Source: Ornithinimicrobium faecis | GTDB taxonomy: Bacteria > Actinomycetota > Actinomycetes > Actinomycetales > Dermatophilaceae | DNA length: 64,000 nt | Direction: 5' to 3' | Assembly: GCF_023923225.1 (NCBI RefSeq) | Contig: NZ_CP099489.1 | Coordinates: 1,240,001-1,304,000 of the forward strand | In this document: positions 17,250 through 26,600 of the stretch, piece by piece | Position numbering within the stretch: position 1 is the stretch's first letter | How the letters are laid out: every line of letters starts with the position of its first letter | Program-made: the position numbers and the translations under genes | Notes under the pieces: generated by a model | Databases searched by the model: none | What the model saw: the letters and a program-made list of their open reading frames with translations, nothing else | Told to the model about the DNA's origin: nothing

Positions 17250-18467
17250 ATGTCTGTTGCTGCTGCCCTGCAGGACCATCTGCAAGCGCGTGACCTGGAC
17301 CAGGCCGTCGCTGACCTGATGAGTGCTGCCGCGACGGTTCCTGGGCTGGCCCGGCGCCTCGAGCAGGCCGGGGTCGACCCCACCGCGATCACCTCGGTTG
17401 CTGCGCTGTCCGAGCTGCCCGTCCTGCCCAAGGACTCGGTCGTGGACCTGCAGCGCGAGGACCCGCCGTTTGGCGGGATGCTCGCCGACGGGGCCGACGT
17501 GGTCCGGGTCTTCCAGTCGCCCGGGCCGTTGTATGAGCCGCAGTTGGCCGGCGCTGACAGCTGGCGCTGGGGCCAGGTCTTCTCCGCTCTCGGTCTCGGT
17601 GAGGGCGACACCATGCTCAACGCCCTGGGCTATCACCTGTCACCGGCCGGCGCCATGATGGAGGCCGGCGGCCTGGCCACCGGTGCCCGGGTGCTGCCCG
17701 GCGGCATCGGCAACCAGGACCTGCAGGTGCAGGCGATCGCCGATCTGGGCGTCACGGCATACGCCGGTCTGCCCAGCTATCTCAAGGCCCTGGTGGAGCG
17801 CTTTGACGAGGCCGGCCTGCCGCGCGAGCGCTGGCTGCTGGACAAGGCGATGGTCACTGCCGAGCCGTTCCCGGACTCGCTGCGCGAGATCCTGACCGAG
17901 CGGGTGGCGACCGTGCGGATGGCCTATGGCACCGGCGAGACCGGGCTGCTGGCCTATGAGAACGGTGACGGCGCCGGCCTGGTCCTGGCTGACGGCGTGT
18001 TGGTGCAGGTGTGTGAGATCGGGACGGGCGTGCCGATCACCGACGAGACCGAGGGCGAGGTCGTGGTGACCGTGCTGCGTCCGGACTATCCGCTGGTGCG
18101 CTTTGGCACCGGCGACCTGTCCGGCTGGATGGTCGGGCCCGACGGGTCGCTGCGGCTGCGCGGCGTGCTGGGGCGGACCGGTGTCGCAGTGAAGGTGAAG
18201 GGGATGTTCCTGCACCCGGCGCAGATTGCGTCCGTGATGGCGGGGGTCAGCGGAGTCGCTGACTATCGCTTCGTCGTGGGGCGCGTCGACCACGTGGACA
18301 CGCTGCGCTGCGAGATCGTGCCCGAGCCCGGCGCCGATGCTGATGCGCTCGTGACCCAGGTCGGCCCGAAGGTGCGCGACGGTCTGCGGTTCCGTGCCGA
18401 GGTGGTGGCCGTCTCGACGCTGACGACGGGCAGCGGGCCGATCCTGGACACCCGCGACTGGGACTGA
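17250..18467 (+). CDS. PaaK-like (phenylacetate-CoA ligase family) protein lacking key ATP-handling residues
   Basis: The 405-residue protein matches the PaaK-related subfamily found next to liv-type importers: FQSPGPLYEPQ, MLNALGYHLSPAGAMMEAGG, GGIGNQDLQVQAI and the hinge VRFGTGDLS. The Ser/Thr-rich P-loop of true ligases is replaced by VFQSPGPLYEP, which I recall as typical of this subfamily. The C-terminal Lys position reads TGSGPILDTRD, with no Lys. It may bind or transfer an acyl group without classic adenylation, but this is inference. It begins after GAGGAGCTCAGG and closes the importer locus. Confidence 0.75.
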   Translation: MSVAAALQDHLQARDLDQAVADLMSAAATVPGLARRLEQAGVDPTAITSVAALSELPVLPKDSVVDLQREDPPFGGMLADGADVVRVFQSPGPLYEPQLAGADSWRWGQVFSALGLGEGDTMLNALGYHLSPAGAMMEAGGLATGARVLPGGIGNQDLQVQAIADLGVTAYAGLPSYLKALVERFDEAGLPRERWLLDKAMVTAEPFPDSLREILTERVATVRMAYGTGETGLLAYENGDGAGLVLADGVLVQVCEIGTGVPITDETEGEVVVTVLRPDYPLVRFGTGDLSGWMVGPDGSLRLRGVLGRTGVAVKVKGMFLHPAQIASVMAGVSGVADYRFVVGRVDHVDTLRCEIVPEPGADADALVTQVGPKVRDGLRFRAEVVAVSTLTTGSGPILDTRDWD

Positions 18468-18527
18468 CCGGCGCTCTGCGGCCGCGGGCGAGGCCAGCCC
18501 CGAGAGGCTGCGCATTTCGCTGTCTCC

Positions 18528-19184
18528 TCAGTCCCCCACTCGGCCGGTGTCATAGGCCCACATCGCGATCTCGACCCTGTTGCGGGCGCCGATCTTGGTC
18601 AGCAGGCTCGCGACGTGGGTCTTGGCGGTCGTCAAGCCGATGAAGAGGTCGGCTGCGATCTCGGCGTTCGTGCGGCCGCGGGCGACCAGTGCCAACACCT
18701 CCTCCTCGCGGTCGGTGAGCGGATCGATCAGTGGGGCACGTCGTTTCGACGGCTCCCTGGCGGCCAAGGTGGACAGCAGCCGCCGCGTGATGTTCGGCGC
18801 GATCAGGGCATCGCCGACGGCGGCAGCGTGCACGGCCTGGACGAGCAGTTCGGGCCCGGCGTCCTTGAGCAGAAAGCCTCGGGCGCCGGCCCGAAGCGCG
18901 CCGTGGACGTATTCGTCGAGGTCGAAGGTCGTGATCACCACCACCGCCATAGGGTCCGGGACGCTCCGCCCGGCGAGGAGCTCGGTCACCTCGATCCCGT
19001 CGAGCCCGGGCATCCGGATGTCGACCAGGCACACGTCGGGGCGGAGCCGACGCGCCAGCTCGACCGCGGCGTGGCCGTTGGCGGCCTGATCGACGACCTC
19101 GATGTCGGGTTGGGCGTCAAGGATCATGGACAGGCCGGTTCGCACCAGGTCCTGGTCGTCGGCCACCAGCACTCGCACTGTCAT
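18528..19184 (-). CDS. LuxR/NarL-type response regulator
   Basis: The receiver domain (RVLVADDQDLVRTGLSMILDA, phospho-acceptor Asp in VCLVDIRMPGLDG, K in LLKDAG) is joined to a LuxR helix-turn-helix (LTDREEEVLALVARGRTNAEIAADLFIGLTTAKTHV). The ATG at 19184 overlaps the kinase stop by 4 nt; a longer N-terminus is possible but not conserved. It pairs with the upstream DesK-like kinase and probably controls the divergent ABC exporter. Confidence 0.92.
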   Translation of the reverse strand: MTVRVLVADDQDLVRTGLSMILDAQPDIEVVDQAANGHAAVELARRLRPDVCLVDIRMPGLDGIEVTELLAGRSVPDPMAVVVITTFDLDEYVHGALRAGARGFLLKDAGPELLVQAVHAAAVGDALIAPNITRRLLSTLAAREPSKRRAPLIDPLTDREEEVLALVARGRTNAEIAADLFIGLTTAKTHVASLLTKIGARNRVEIAMWAYDTGRVGD

Positions 19185-20323
19185 CGGCGTGCCTCCGTCG
19201 GCAGCTCGGCGTCGACGGCCCACCCGCCCCCGGGCGCCGGCCCGGCGCGCAACGTGCCGCCGAGCAGCTGCACCCGCTCGGTCATCCCCAGCAGCCCGAA
19301 GCCGTGGCTCGCCGGTCGTACGGGGTCGATCTGTCCGTCGTCGGTCACGCTCAGCCGCAGCCTTCCTTCACCCTCGACGACCCGGATCTCCACGCGCGAG
19401 GCGTTGCGCGCGTGCCGCAGGGCGTTCGTCAGCGCCTCTTGCGCCAACCGGTAGACCGCTGTGTCGACCTGAAGCGGAAGGCCGTCCAGGTCACCCGGCA
19501 CCTCCACGTCGACGACCGGCACGGGTTCGCGGCGGGCGAGTGAGGCCAGGTCGGCAACGCCGGGCTGGGGCGTGTACTCCGCCGGCGCCCCGTCGCGCAG
19601 CACCCGGACCATCGCCCGCATCTCCGCCAGGGTCCGCGATGCCTCCTCCTCGATGACCGCCAGCGCCTCGAGTGGGGCCTCTGGTCGCTGTCCGGCCAGG
19701 GTCCGGCCCGCCTGCGCTTGCACCGCGATCGCCGAGACGTGGTGGGCGACCATGTCGTGCAGTTCGCGCGCGAGGCCGACCCGTTCCTGGCTGCGGATCT
19801 GGCCCAGGGCCCGGCGCCAGCTCTCGGCGCGATAGCGGAACGCCGCTCCGGCCGCGGCCGCCGCCGCCAGAATGCCGAACCCGCCGATGACTTCGGCAGG
19901 CGCGGTGTAGTCGGCGACCGTGCCGATGACCGCGGCGACCAGCACCACCGTCAGCCCGATCACGATCTCGCGCCCTGAGCCCCAGCGGACCAGCGCGTAG
20001 ACGAACACTAGGACGAAGATCATCGTGCTGAGACCGACGCTGGGGGCCCCGCCCACCAGGGTCACAAGCCCCAACGCCATCGCGGTGCCGAAGGCCACCA
20101 TGACGCAGGCCAACGGCTGGGCACGCCGCCAGAGCAGCACCGGCGCGAGCCCGACGGCCACGATCGTCACGAAGGGCCGCCAGGCGACGTCGTCCCGCAA
20201 GACTCCCTCGAGCAGCGCCGTCACCATCACCGCGCCGACCAGCGCCCAGTCGCGCCACGACCGGCCGGGAACGTCCGCGGCGCGCGGCTCGGCCCACAGC
20301 GAGCGCAGGGCGTTGGTGATCAC
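19181..20323 (-). CDS. Sensor histidine kinase, HisKA_3 (DesK/NarX) type
   Basis: Multiple N-terminal membrane segments (residues about 25-165) precede the dimerisation/phospho-acceptor helix RVGLARELHDMVAHHVSAIAVQ with the HD(M)VAHH motif. A HATPase domain with N-box LTNALRHARNAS, GFGLLGMTERVQLLGG and a C-terminal AELPTEARR follows. There is no extracytoplasmic sensor domain of note, so it may sense membrane state or its partner ABC exporter. It is divergent from the exporter genes across 131 bp. Confidence 0.92.
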   Translation of the reverse strand: MITNALRSLWAEPRAADVPGRSWRDWALVGAVMVTALLEGVLRDDVAWRPFVTIVAVGLAPVLLWRRAQPLACVMVAFGTAMALGLVTLVGGAPSVGLSTMIFVLVFVYALVRWGSGREIVIGLTVVLVAAVIGTVADYTAPAEVIGGFGILAAAAAAGAAFRYRAESWRRALGQIRSQERVGLARELHDMVAHHVSAIAVQAQAGRTLAGQRPEAPLEALAVIEEEASRTLAEMRAMVRVLRDGAPAEYTPQPGVADLASLARREPVPVVDVEVPGDLDGLPLQVDTAVYRLAQEALTNALRHARNASRVEIRVVEGEGRLRLSVTDDGQIDPVRPASHGFGLLGMTERVQLLGGTLRAGPAPGGGWAVDAELPTEARR

Positions 20324-20372
20324 CCGCTCAGCCTAGGGACTGGCGAGGCCTCGCGGACCGACCGAAAGAACG

Positions 20373-20406
20373 AGACCCTGCTCCTCCCCAGGTCGGAGGA
20401 GGGTCC
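20373..20406. promoter_or_regulatory. Imperfect inverted repeat between kinase and exporter genes
   Basis: GACCCTGCTCCTCC and GGAGGAGGGTC face each other across a short spacer, with a one-base bulge. It lies midway in the divergent promoter region and is a candidate site for the response regulator. Confidence 0.35.
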
Positions 20407-20454
20407 GGCCTCGACGCCGATGTGCGCACGCCGCGACGCGGCGAGGGTTGTCAC

Positions 20455-21354
20455 ATGATCACTGTTGAGTCACTGACCCGGAGATACGCCAGCTTCACCG
20501 CCGTCGACAACGTCACCTTTACCGCCCTGCCCGGTCGCGTCACCGGCTTCCTCGGCCCGAACGGCGCCGGCAAGTCCACCACGATGCGCGTGATGGTCGG
20601 CCTGACTGTCCCGACGTCCGGCACCGCGACCATCAACGGAGAAAGGTTCTCCGACCTCCCCAACCCCGGCCTCGAGGTGGGCGTCCTCCTGGACGCCTCC
20701 GCCCAGCACACCGGTCGCACCGGACGCGAGATCCTCACGATCGCCGCCGACACCATGGGTCTGCCCCGCCGCCGCGTCGACGAGATGCTCGAGCTCGTCA
20801 GCCTGACACCAGCGGAGGCCAAGCGCCGCGTGCGTCACTACTCCCTCGGCATGCGTCAGCGACTGGGCATCGGCACCGCACTGCTCGGGGACCCCCGGGT
20901 GCTGATCCTCGACGAACCGGCCAACGGGCTCGACCCTGCCGGGATCCGGTGGATGCGCGACCTGCTGACGGGCTTCGCCAGCCGGGGTGGCACCGTCCTG
21001 TTGTCCTCCCACCTGCTGCACGAGATCGAGGTCATCGCCGACGACCTGGTCGTGATCGGGAACGGCAAGATCGTCGCGTCCGGCAGCAAGGAAGAGCTCC
21101 TCGCGGCGGCCGGGACGCTCGTCCGGTCGGCGTCACCGCGTGACCTCGCTCACGCGCTCGAGGTGGCCGGGATCGCCAGCACGCTCGCAGGGGACGGCTC
21201 GGTCCGCACCGACGCCGACCCCGCTCGGGTCGGGGCTGTGGCCCGGACGGCCGGCATCGACCTCACCGAACTCCGGTCCGCCGAGGGCGCCGGGCTCGAA
21301 GACATGTTCCTGTCGCTCACTGCCGACACCCAACGAGAAGGAGTTTCCGCATGA
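20455..21354 (+). CDS. ABC exporter ATP-binding protein
   Basis: ABC-2-type exporter ATPase: Walker A GPNGAGKSTTMRV, Q-loop region VLLDASAQHTGRTGRE, signature YSLGMRQRLGIGTALL, Walker B VLILDEPANGLDP and switch His in LLSSHLLHEIE. The VLLDASAQH.GRT(G)RE stretch is typical of the lantibiotic-immunity/bacitracin-resistance-like group common in actinobacteria. The ATG at 20455 was chosen over one at 20422. It overlaps the permease gene by 4 nt. Confidence 0.9.
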   Translation: MITVESLTRRYASFTAVDNVTFTALPGRVTGFLGPNGAGKSTTMRVMVGLTVPTSGTATINGERFSDLPNPGLEVGVLLDASAQHTGRTGREILTIAADTMGLPRRRVDEMLELVSLTPAEAKRRVRHYSLGMRQRLGIGTALLGDPRVLILDEPANGLDPAGIRWMRDLLTGFASRGGTVLLSSHLLHEIEVIADDLVVIGNGKIVASGSKEELLAAAGTLVRSASPRDLAHALEVAGIASTLAGDGSVRTDADPARVGAVARTAGIDLTELRSAEGAGLEDMFLSLTADTQREGVSA

Positions 21355-22166
21355 CCGCCGCGATCGTCCCGCCGGCCACCACCACGGAGGCGGCACCGGT
21401 CCGCCGGGCTGCCCAGCCCATCCCGACCACCCGACTCGTCACGGTCGAGCTGCGCAAGATGTTCACCACCCGCTCGGGCTTCTGGATGCTCATCAGCATC
21501 GGTGTCCTATCGGTCCTTGCGGCCGGGTCGGTCCTCATCTTCGCTCCCGACACCGACGTCACCTACGAGACCTTTGCCACGGCGATCGGCTTCCCGATGT
21601 CGGTGATCCTGCCGATGATCGCGATCCTGGCCGTCACGAGTGAATGGAGCCAGCGCAGCGGTCTCACGACGTTCACGCTCGTGCCGAGCCGCGGGCGCGT
21701 CATCGTGGCCAAGGCGATCGCGACCTTCGTGGTCGGGGTCGCCTCGTGGACCGTCGCGTTCGCCGTCGGTGTCGTCGGCAACGTGCTCGGGTCCACGATC
21801 GTGGGCCTCGACACGGTCTGGGATGTCTCCCTGGCAGCCGCGGCGCAGATACTCCTGGGGAACCTGGTCGGCATGGCCATCGGCTTCACCCTCGGTGTCG
21901 TGCTGCGCAACTCCGCGGCAGCGATCGTGGCCTACTTCGTCGTCTCACTGGTCCTGCCGGGCATCCTCGTCCTCCTGGCCCAGGTGCGCTCGTGGTTCGC
22001 CGACCTGCAGCCGTGGATCGACTGGAACGAAACGCAGATAACGCTCTTCGAGCGCGCCACGGACACCGGTGAGGAGTGGGCGATGCTCGGCTCGACCACG
22101 ATGATCTGGATCGTCATTCCTCTCGTCGTCGGGCTGCTTTCCCTGCGTCGCTCCGAGGTCAAATAG
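21351..22166 (+). CDS. ABC-2-type exporter permease
   Basis: 271 residues with about six hydrophobic helices after a cytoplasmic N-terminus containing VELRKMFTTRSGFWML, the coupling-helix motif of ABC-2 permeases. It is translationally coupled (ATGA) to the ATPase. The exported compound is unknown; the adjacent two-component system suggests envelope stress or antimicrobial efflux. Confidence 0.87.
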   Translation: MTAAIVPPATTTEAAPVRRAAQPIPTTRLVTVELRKMFTTRSGFWMLISIGVLSVLAAGSVLIFAPDTDVTYETFATAIGFPMSVILPMIAILAVTSEWSQRSGLTTFTLVPSRGRVIVAKAIATFVVGVASWTVAFAVGVVGNVLGSTIVGLDTVWDVSLAAAAQILLGNLVGMAIGFTLGVVLRNSAAAIVAYFVVSLVLPGILVLLAQVRSWFADLQPWIDWNETQITLFERATDTGEEWAMLGSTTMIWIVIPLVVGLLSLRRSEVK

Positions 22167-22180
22167 TTGGACACGCAGTC

Positions 22181-22220
22181 GGCGATATCCGGCGCTCATG
22201 TGTGAGTGCCGGATATCGCC
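22181..22220 (+). terminator. Strong 18-bp hairpin after the exporter operon
   Basis: GGCGATATCCGGC at 22181 pairs with GCCGGATATCGCC ending at 22220. With the adjoining bases the stem reaches 18 bp, with a single G-U pair and a TGTG loop. It sits 14 nt past the permease stop and lacks a T-tract. Confidence 0.75.
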
Positions 22221-22380
22221 GTCTCGTCGTTGACCGGCTCAGCGTGCCGCAGAGCCACAGACGGGTGTTGAGTGACGTGCTGAAGTGGTCAGGATCGTCA
22301 GCTCGTCGGGTCGGGGGCCGCACGGGGCGGGGCACGCTCTGCGGTGGCATCCCGATCGGATGTCTGCTTAGCCTGCTGTG

Positions 22381-23439
22381 ATGAGTGCTAACAGAGAACG
22401 TCGCAATTTTGCCCTCTCTGCAGCCCTGGTTTTGGGGATGACGGTGGGGGTTCCAACAATGGCGCAGGGAGAGGGCGCCGAGCATGATGTCGCCGAGAAG
22501 GATGCCGCAGGGGAAGCGTCTCCTGATGAGGTGTCCGTGCACCGCATTCAAGGCGAGGACCGATATGCAACGGCCGCCAACATGGCAGAGAATTTCGGAG
22601 ATCCCGACCGGGTCTACCTGGCGAGCGGTGAGGAGTATTTCGATGCGCTGTCGGGCTCACCGGCGGCCATCCTGGACGGTGCGCCGGTGCTGCTGACCAA
22701 GAGCGACCACCTGCCGCAGCACACCGAGTCTGCACTGCGGGCGCTGGAGCCGAAGGAGGTCGTCGTGGTCGGCGGCACCGAGGCGATCGCGGACGACGTG
22801 CTGACCCAGGTCGAGGAGCAGACCGGTGCCGACGTCACCCGAGTGTCCGGTGAGAACCGCTATGGCACCGCGATGTTCCTGGCGACCGAGCGCTTTGAGG
22901 CCAAGTTCGTCACCCACGTCTATGTCGCCTCCGGGGAGGACTACGCCGACGCGCTGAGTGGTGGCACCAGCGCTGGGGCGGAGGGCAGCCCGATCCTGCT
23001 GACGCAGCACGGCAACCTGCCTGCAGAGACGAGTCAGGCGCTGGACGAGTTGGATCCGGCCCTGGTGACAGTGCTGGGCGGGGAGGAAGCGGTCTCGGAC
23101 GAGGTGCTGGCCGAGATCGGGGGTCACACCGACGAGGTGCGACGCGTCGCCGGCAAGGACCGCTATGAGACGTCCGCGCTGTTGGCCGAGACGACGGCCC
23201 CGGGGGAGACTGCCTTGGTCGCCTCGGGTGAGGACTTCCCGGACGCCCTGGCTGGCACTGCCCTGGCTGGCCACCTGGGCCTCGACGTGCCGCTTCTGCT
23301 CACCCAGCCCGACAACCTGCCGGAGGTCACTGGCTCGGTCCTGAGTGATCGCGAGCCGGAAATTGTCGAGCTCCTCGGGGGCGAGTTGACGATCAACGAC
23401 AGCGTTGGTCAGGAGATCGAGGAGCTCCTCGCCGAGTGA
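22381..23439 (+). CDS. Secreted protein with three cell-wall-binding (CWB2) repeats
   Basis: After a signal peptide (FALSAALVLGMTVGVPTMAQG) and an acidic linker, three consecutive CWB2 (PF04122-type) repeats follow, each starting R..G.dRY.TA and containing VYLASGEEYFDALSG..AA.L.G.PVLLT and a VVGGTEAI motif (about residues 55-150, 155-245 and 250-345). Such repeats anchor surface proteins non-covalently to wall polymers. No catalytic domain is attached, so it may be a stand-alone surface layer or adaptor protein. ATG at 22381; a GTG immediately upstream is possible. Confidence 0.88.
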   Translation: MSANRERRNFALSAALVLGMTVGVPTMAQGEGAEHDVAEKDAAGEASPDEVSVHRIQGEDRYATAANMAENFGDPDRVYLASGEEYFDALSGSPAAILDGAPVLLTKSDHLPQHTESALRALEPKEVVVVGGTEAIADDVLTQVEEQTGADVTRVSGENRYGTAMFLATERFEAKFVTHVYVASGEDYADALSGGTSAGAEGSPILLTQHGNLPAETSQALDELDPALVTVLGGEEAVSDEVLAEIGGHTDEVRRVAGKDRYETSALLAETTAPGETALVASGEDFPDALAGTALAGHLGLDVPLLLTQPDNLPEVTGSVLSDREPEIVELLGGELTINDSVGQEIEELLAE

Positions 23440-23470
23440 CAGCCGACCGCTGACCGGCTCACCTCATCAG

Positions 23471-23540
23471 TGACCTCGGGAATGTGACCTTGATTCTTCG
23501 CTCCCGTTCCAGCAAAGGCAAGGTCTCATTCCCGAGGTCA
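23471..23540. repeat. 70-bp palindromic repeat element, copy A
   Basis: 22-nt ends beginning TGACCTCGGGAATG are inverted with a single mismatch around a 26-nt centre. A second copy of the same length, in inverted orientation, lies at 31622-31691. It falls in the intergenic region upstream of the subtilase gene. Confidence 0.7.
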
Positions 23541-23635
23541 GTTGTCTATCTGTTGTTGACAAGGCGCGGGAATGCCCACGAAACCTGACCTTTTCGGGGT
23601 TGTCCCCGCCTGGGAGCCGCCTTAGCGTCCGGTGC

Positions 23636-26600
23636 ATGCCAGCACAACGCTCCCGCAGCAGAGTCGCCGCGTCCCTCGCCCTTGCCCTGGGCGTGACGAT
23701 CGCGGCCCCGCAGATCGCCCAGTCCCGCGTCGTCGATGACGTCACCGATGCGCCCAGCACCAACGCCAGCCGTATGCCGACGGCTGGCTCTGCCTCCGCG
23801 GCACCGGAGGGCGACTCGGAGGCTGCTGCCACGGAGGGGAGGGCCGCAGGGGCGGGGACGGCTGAGGAGATGCCGGAGTCCGCAACGGGGCTCTACATCG
23901 TCCGGTTGGAGCAGGCACCGCTGGCGACCTACGACGGCGGTGTCGAGGGGCTGGCCGCGACGAACCCGCAGGTCACCGGCGAGGCGCGCCTTGACGCCAC
24001 GAGCCAGGACAGCCGCGACTATCTGCAGCACCTGGCCGAGGCCCAGGAGGAGGCCGGGCTGCAGATCGAGTCGCTGCTGGGCCGTGACGTGCAGATCGCC
24101 GACCACTACACCCACGCCCTCAATGGCCTGGCGCTCGAGTTGTCTGCCGAGGAGGCTGCGGCACTGGTCGACCAGGTCGGCATCGTGGCTGTGGAGCCCG
24201 ATCAGCAGTGGGAGCTCGACACCGACGTCAGCAACGACATCATCAACAGCCCGGCTATCTGGGCGGGGGAGACCGGCAGCGAGATCGGCACCCTGGGCGA
24301 GGGTGTCATCGTCGGGATGCTCGACACGGGCGTGAACTTCGAGCATCCGTCGTTTGCCGCAACCGACGGCGAGGGCTACACGCACACCAACCCCTATGGC
24401 TCCGGCACCTACGTCGGGGTCTGTGCCACAGACGACCCCAAGCACGAGGACCTCTGCAACGACAAGCTGATCGGCGCCTACAACTTCACCGGCACCGGCA
24501 GTGCGACCGACGACAACGGACACGGGAGCCACACCGGCTCGACGATGGCCGGCAACCAGCACACGGCAGTCTTTGACGTCGGTGCCGACACCTACGAGCT
24601 GCCCGTCTCCGGGGTGGCACCGCACGCTAACGTCATCTCCTACAAGGTCTGCAGCTTCCTGTGCAGCTCGACCGCCAGCGTTGCGGCCGTGGAGCAGGCG
24701 ATCATTGACGGCACCGACGTGCTCAACTATTCGATCTCCGGCCCGGACAACCCGTGGAACAACTCGGTGGACCTGGCCTTCCTGTCCGCTGCCGAGTCCG
24801 GCATCTATGTCGCGGCCTCGGCCGGCAACGACGGCCCGGGCGCGGGCACCGTCGCCAAGACCGCCCCGTGGAACGCTGCGGTGGCGGCCACCAACAGTCC
24901 GCGTCTGATCGCGCACGACGTCTCGGTGACCGGGCCCACCCCCGTGCCCGAGCACGTCATCGGCCTGGCGGGCGTGCCCGGCTCCGGCCCGGGTGTGACC
25001 AGCCCGATCGAGGCCGAGATCAAGGAGGCCTCCGTGGTCGACCCCGGCAACGGCGGCGGCTGCGAGGACTTCCCTGCCGGGGTGTTCGACGGCGCATTGG
25101 CCCTCATCGAGCGCGGAGGGTGTGACTTCTCCGCCAAGGTCGGCAACGCCGCGGACGCGGGCGGCCTCGGAGTCATCATGGTCAACCAGTTCCCCGGCCC
25201 CCCGGTGGTCATGGGCGGGCTGGAGAACACCGACATCCCGGCGGTCATGGTCGCCAACGGCGAGGGCACGGGCCTGCGCGAGTTTGTGGTCGAGCACCCC
25301 GGCGCGACCGTCACCCTGGACAGCGGCTCCGTGCTGACGATGACGCCGCAGTGGTCCACGATGGTCGCCGACTTCAGCTCGCGCGGTCCCAGCGACTTTG
25401 ACCTGCTGGCGCCGACCTTCGCGGCCCCGGGGCGCAACATCCTGGCCGCGACGATGGCCTCGGACGAGGACGCGTCGACCTATGAGTTCATGCAGGGCAC
25501 CTCCATGTCCTCCCCGCACGGGGCCGGGGCCGGCGCCCTCCTGCGCGGGCTGCACGACGACTGGTCGCCCGTGATGATCCGCTCGGCACTGGCCTCCACG
25601 GCCAACCCCGAGGGCATGGTCAAGGACGACGGAACCACCCCTGCAGATCCGTATGACGTGGGGTCGGGTCTGGTGGACCTGGACGCCGCCGGGCGGGTCG
25701 GCCTGGTCATGGATGAGTCGATCGAGGACTTCGAGGCCGCTGACCCCGAGTTGGGCGGCGACCCGAAGACCCTGAACCTGCCTGCTTTCGTCGACCAGAA
25801 CTGTCTTGACACCTGCTCCTGGACGCGGGAGGTGACGAACGTGGCCGACGTGGTCACGGCATACAGCACGTCGGTCACCCCGCCCCAGGGCGTGACCATG
25901 ACGGTGGAGCCGGCGACCTTCTCGATCGAGCCGGGCGCCACCCAGACCATCACCGTCACAGCGGACGTGGGCTCCCTCACCGGTGGCGCGGCCATCTTCG
26001 GAGACGTGCAGGTCACGACGGACGGCACGCACGCCGGCGGGGCGGAGATCGCCGACGTGCACTATCCCGTGGTGCTGGTCAAGGGCGAGGCCGAGATCCT
26101 GCTGGAGCCGACCGAGCTGACCACCCTGCTCGGGGTGGACGAGCAGGAGGCGCACACCGTCACGGTGAGCAATGAGGGCGGCGCGCCGATGGAGTGGGCC
26201 CTCGACCAGGGCGGCGACTGCGCGCTCCCAGCGTGGGTGTCGGTCGACCCCACGTCCGGCAACATCCCGGCGGGGGAGAGCCAGGACCTCACCGTGACCT
26301 TCGACTCCTCCGACATGGCAGGCGGTGACTATGCCGGCAGTCTCTGCGTGACCAGCAACGACCCGCACACGCCGGTCGCCACGGTCACGCTCGCGCTGGA
26401 GGTCGTGGAGATCCCGGTCGTCGCGGTGAGCGCGGAGGAGTTGTCCACGATCCAGCCGGCAGGGACGGTGACGTCCGAGCCGCTGACCATCGGCAACACC
26501 GGCTATGGCGTGCTCGACTGGACGTTTGAGGATGCGGACGCCGGGCCGAGCGATGAGCGGATCGAGCAGTTGCGCGAGGGTGTGCTGCTCGCGCCCAACT

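Noticed and set aside
22181..22220. Possible riboswitch or regulatory RNA
   Set aside because: It is a single long hairpin directly after a stop codon with no conserved aptamer features; a terminator explains it.
23471..23540. Possible insertion sequence ends
   Set aside because: The inverted 22-nt ends are only 26 nt apart and no transposase gene exists between or near the copies; kept as a palindromic repeat only.
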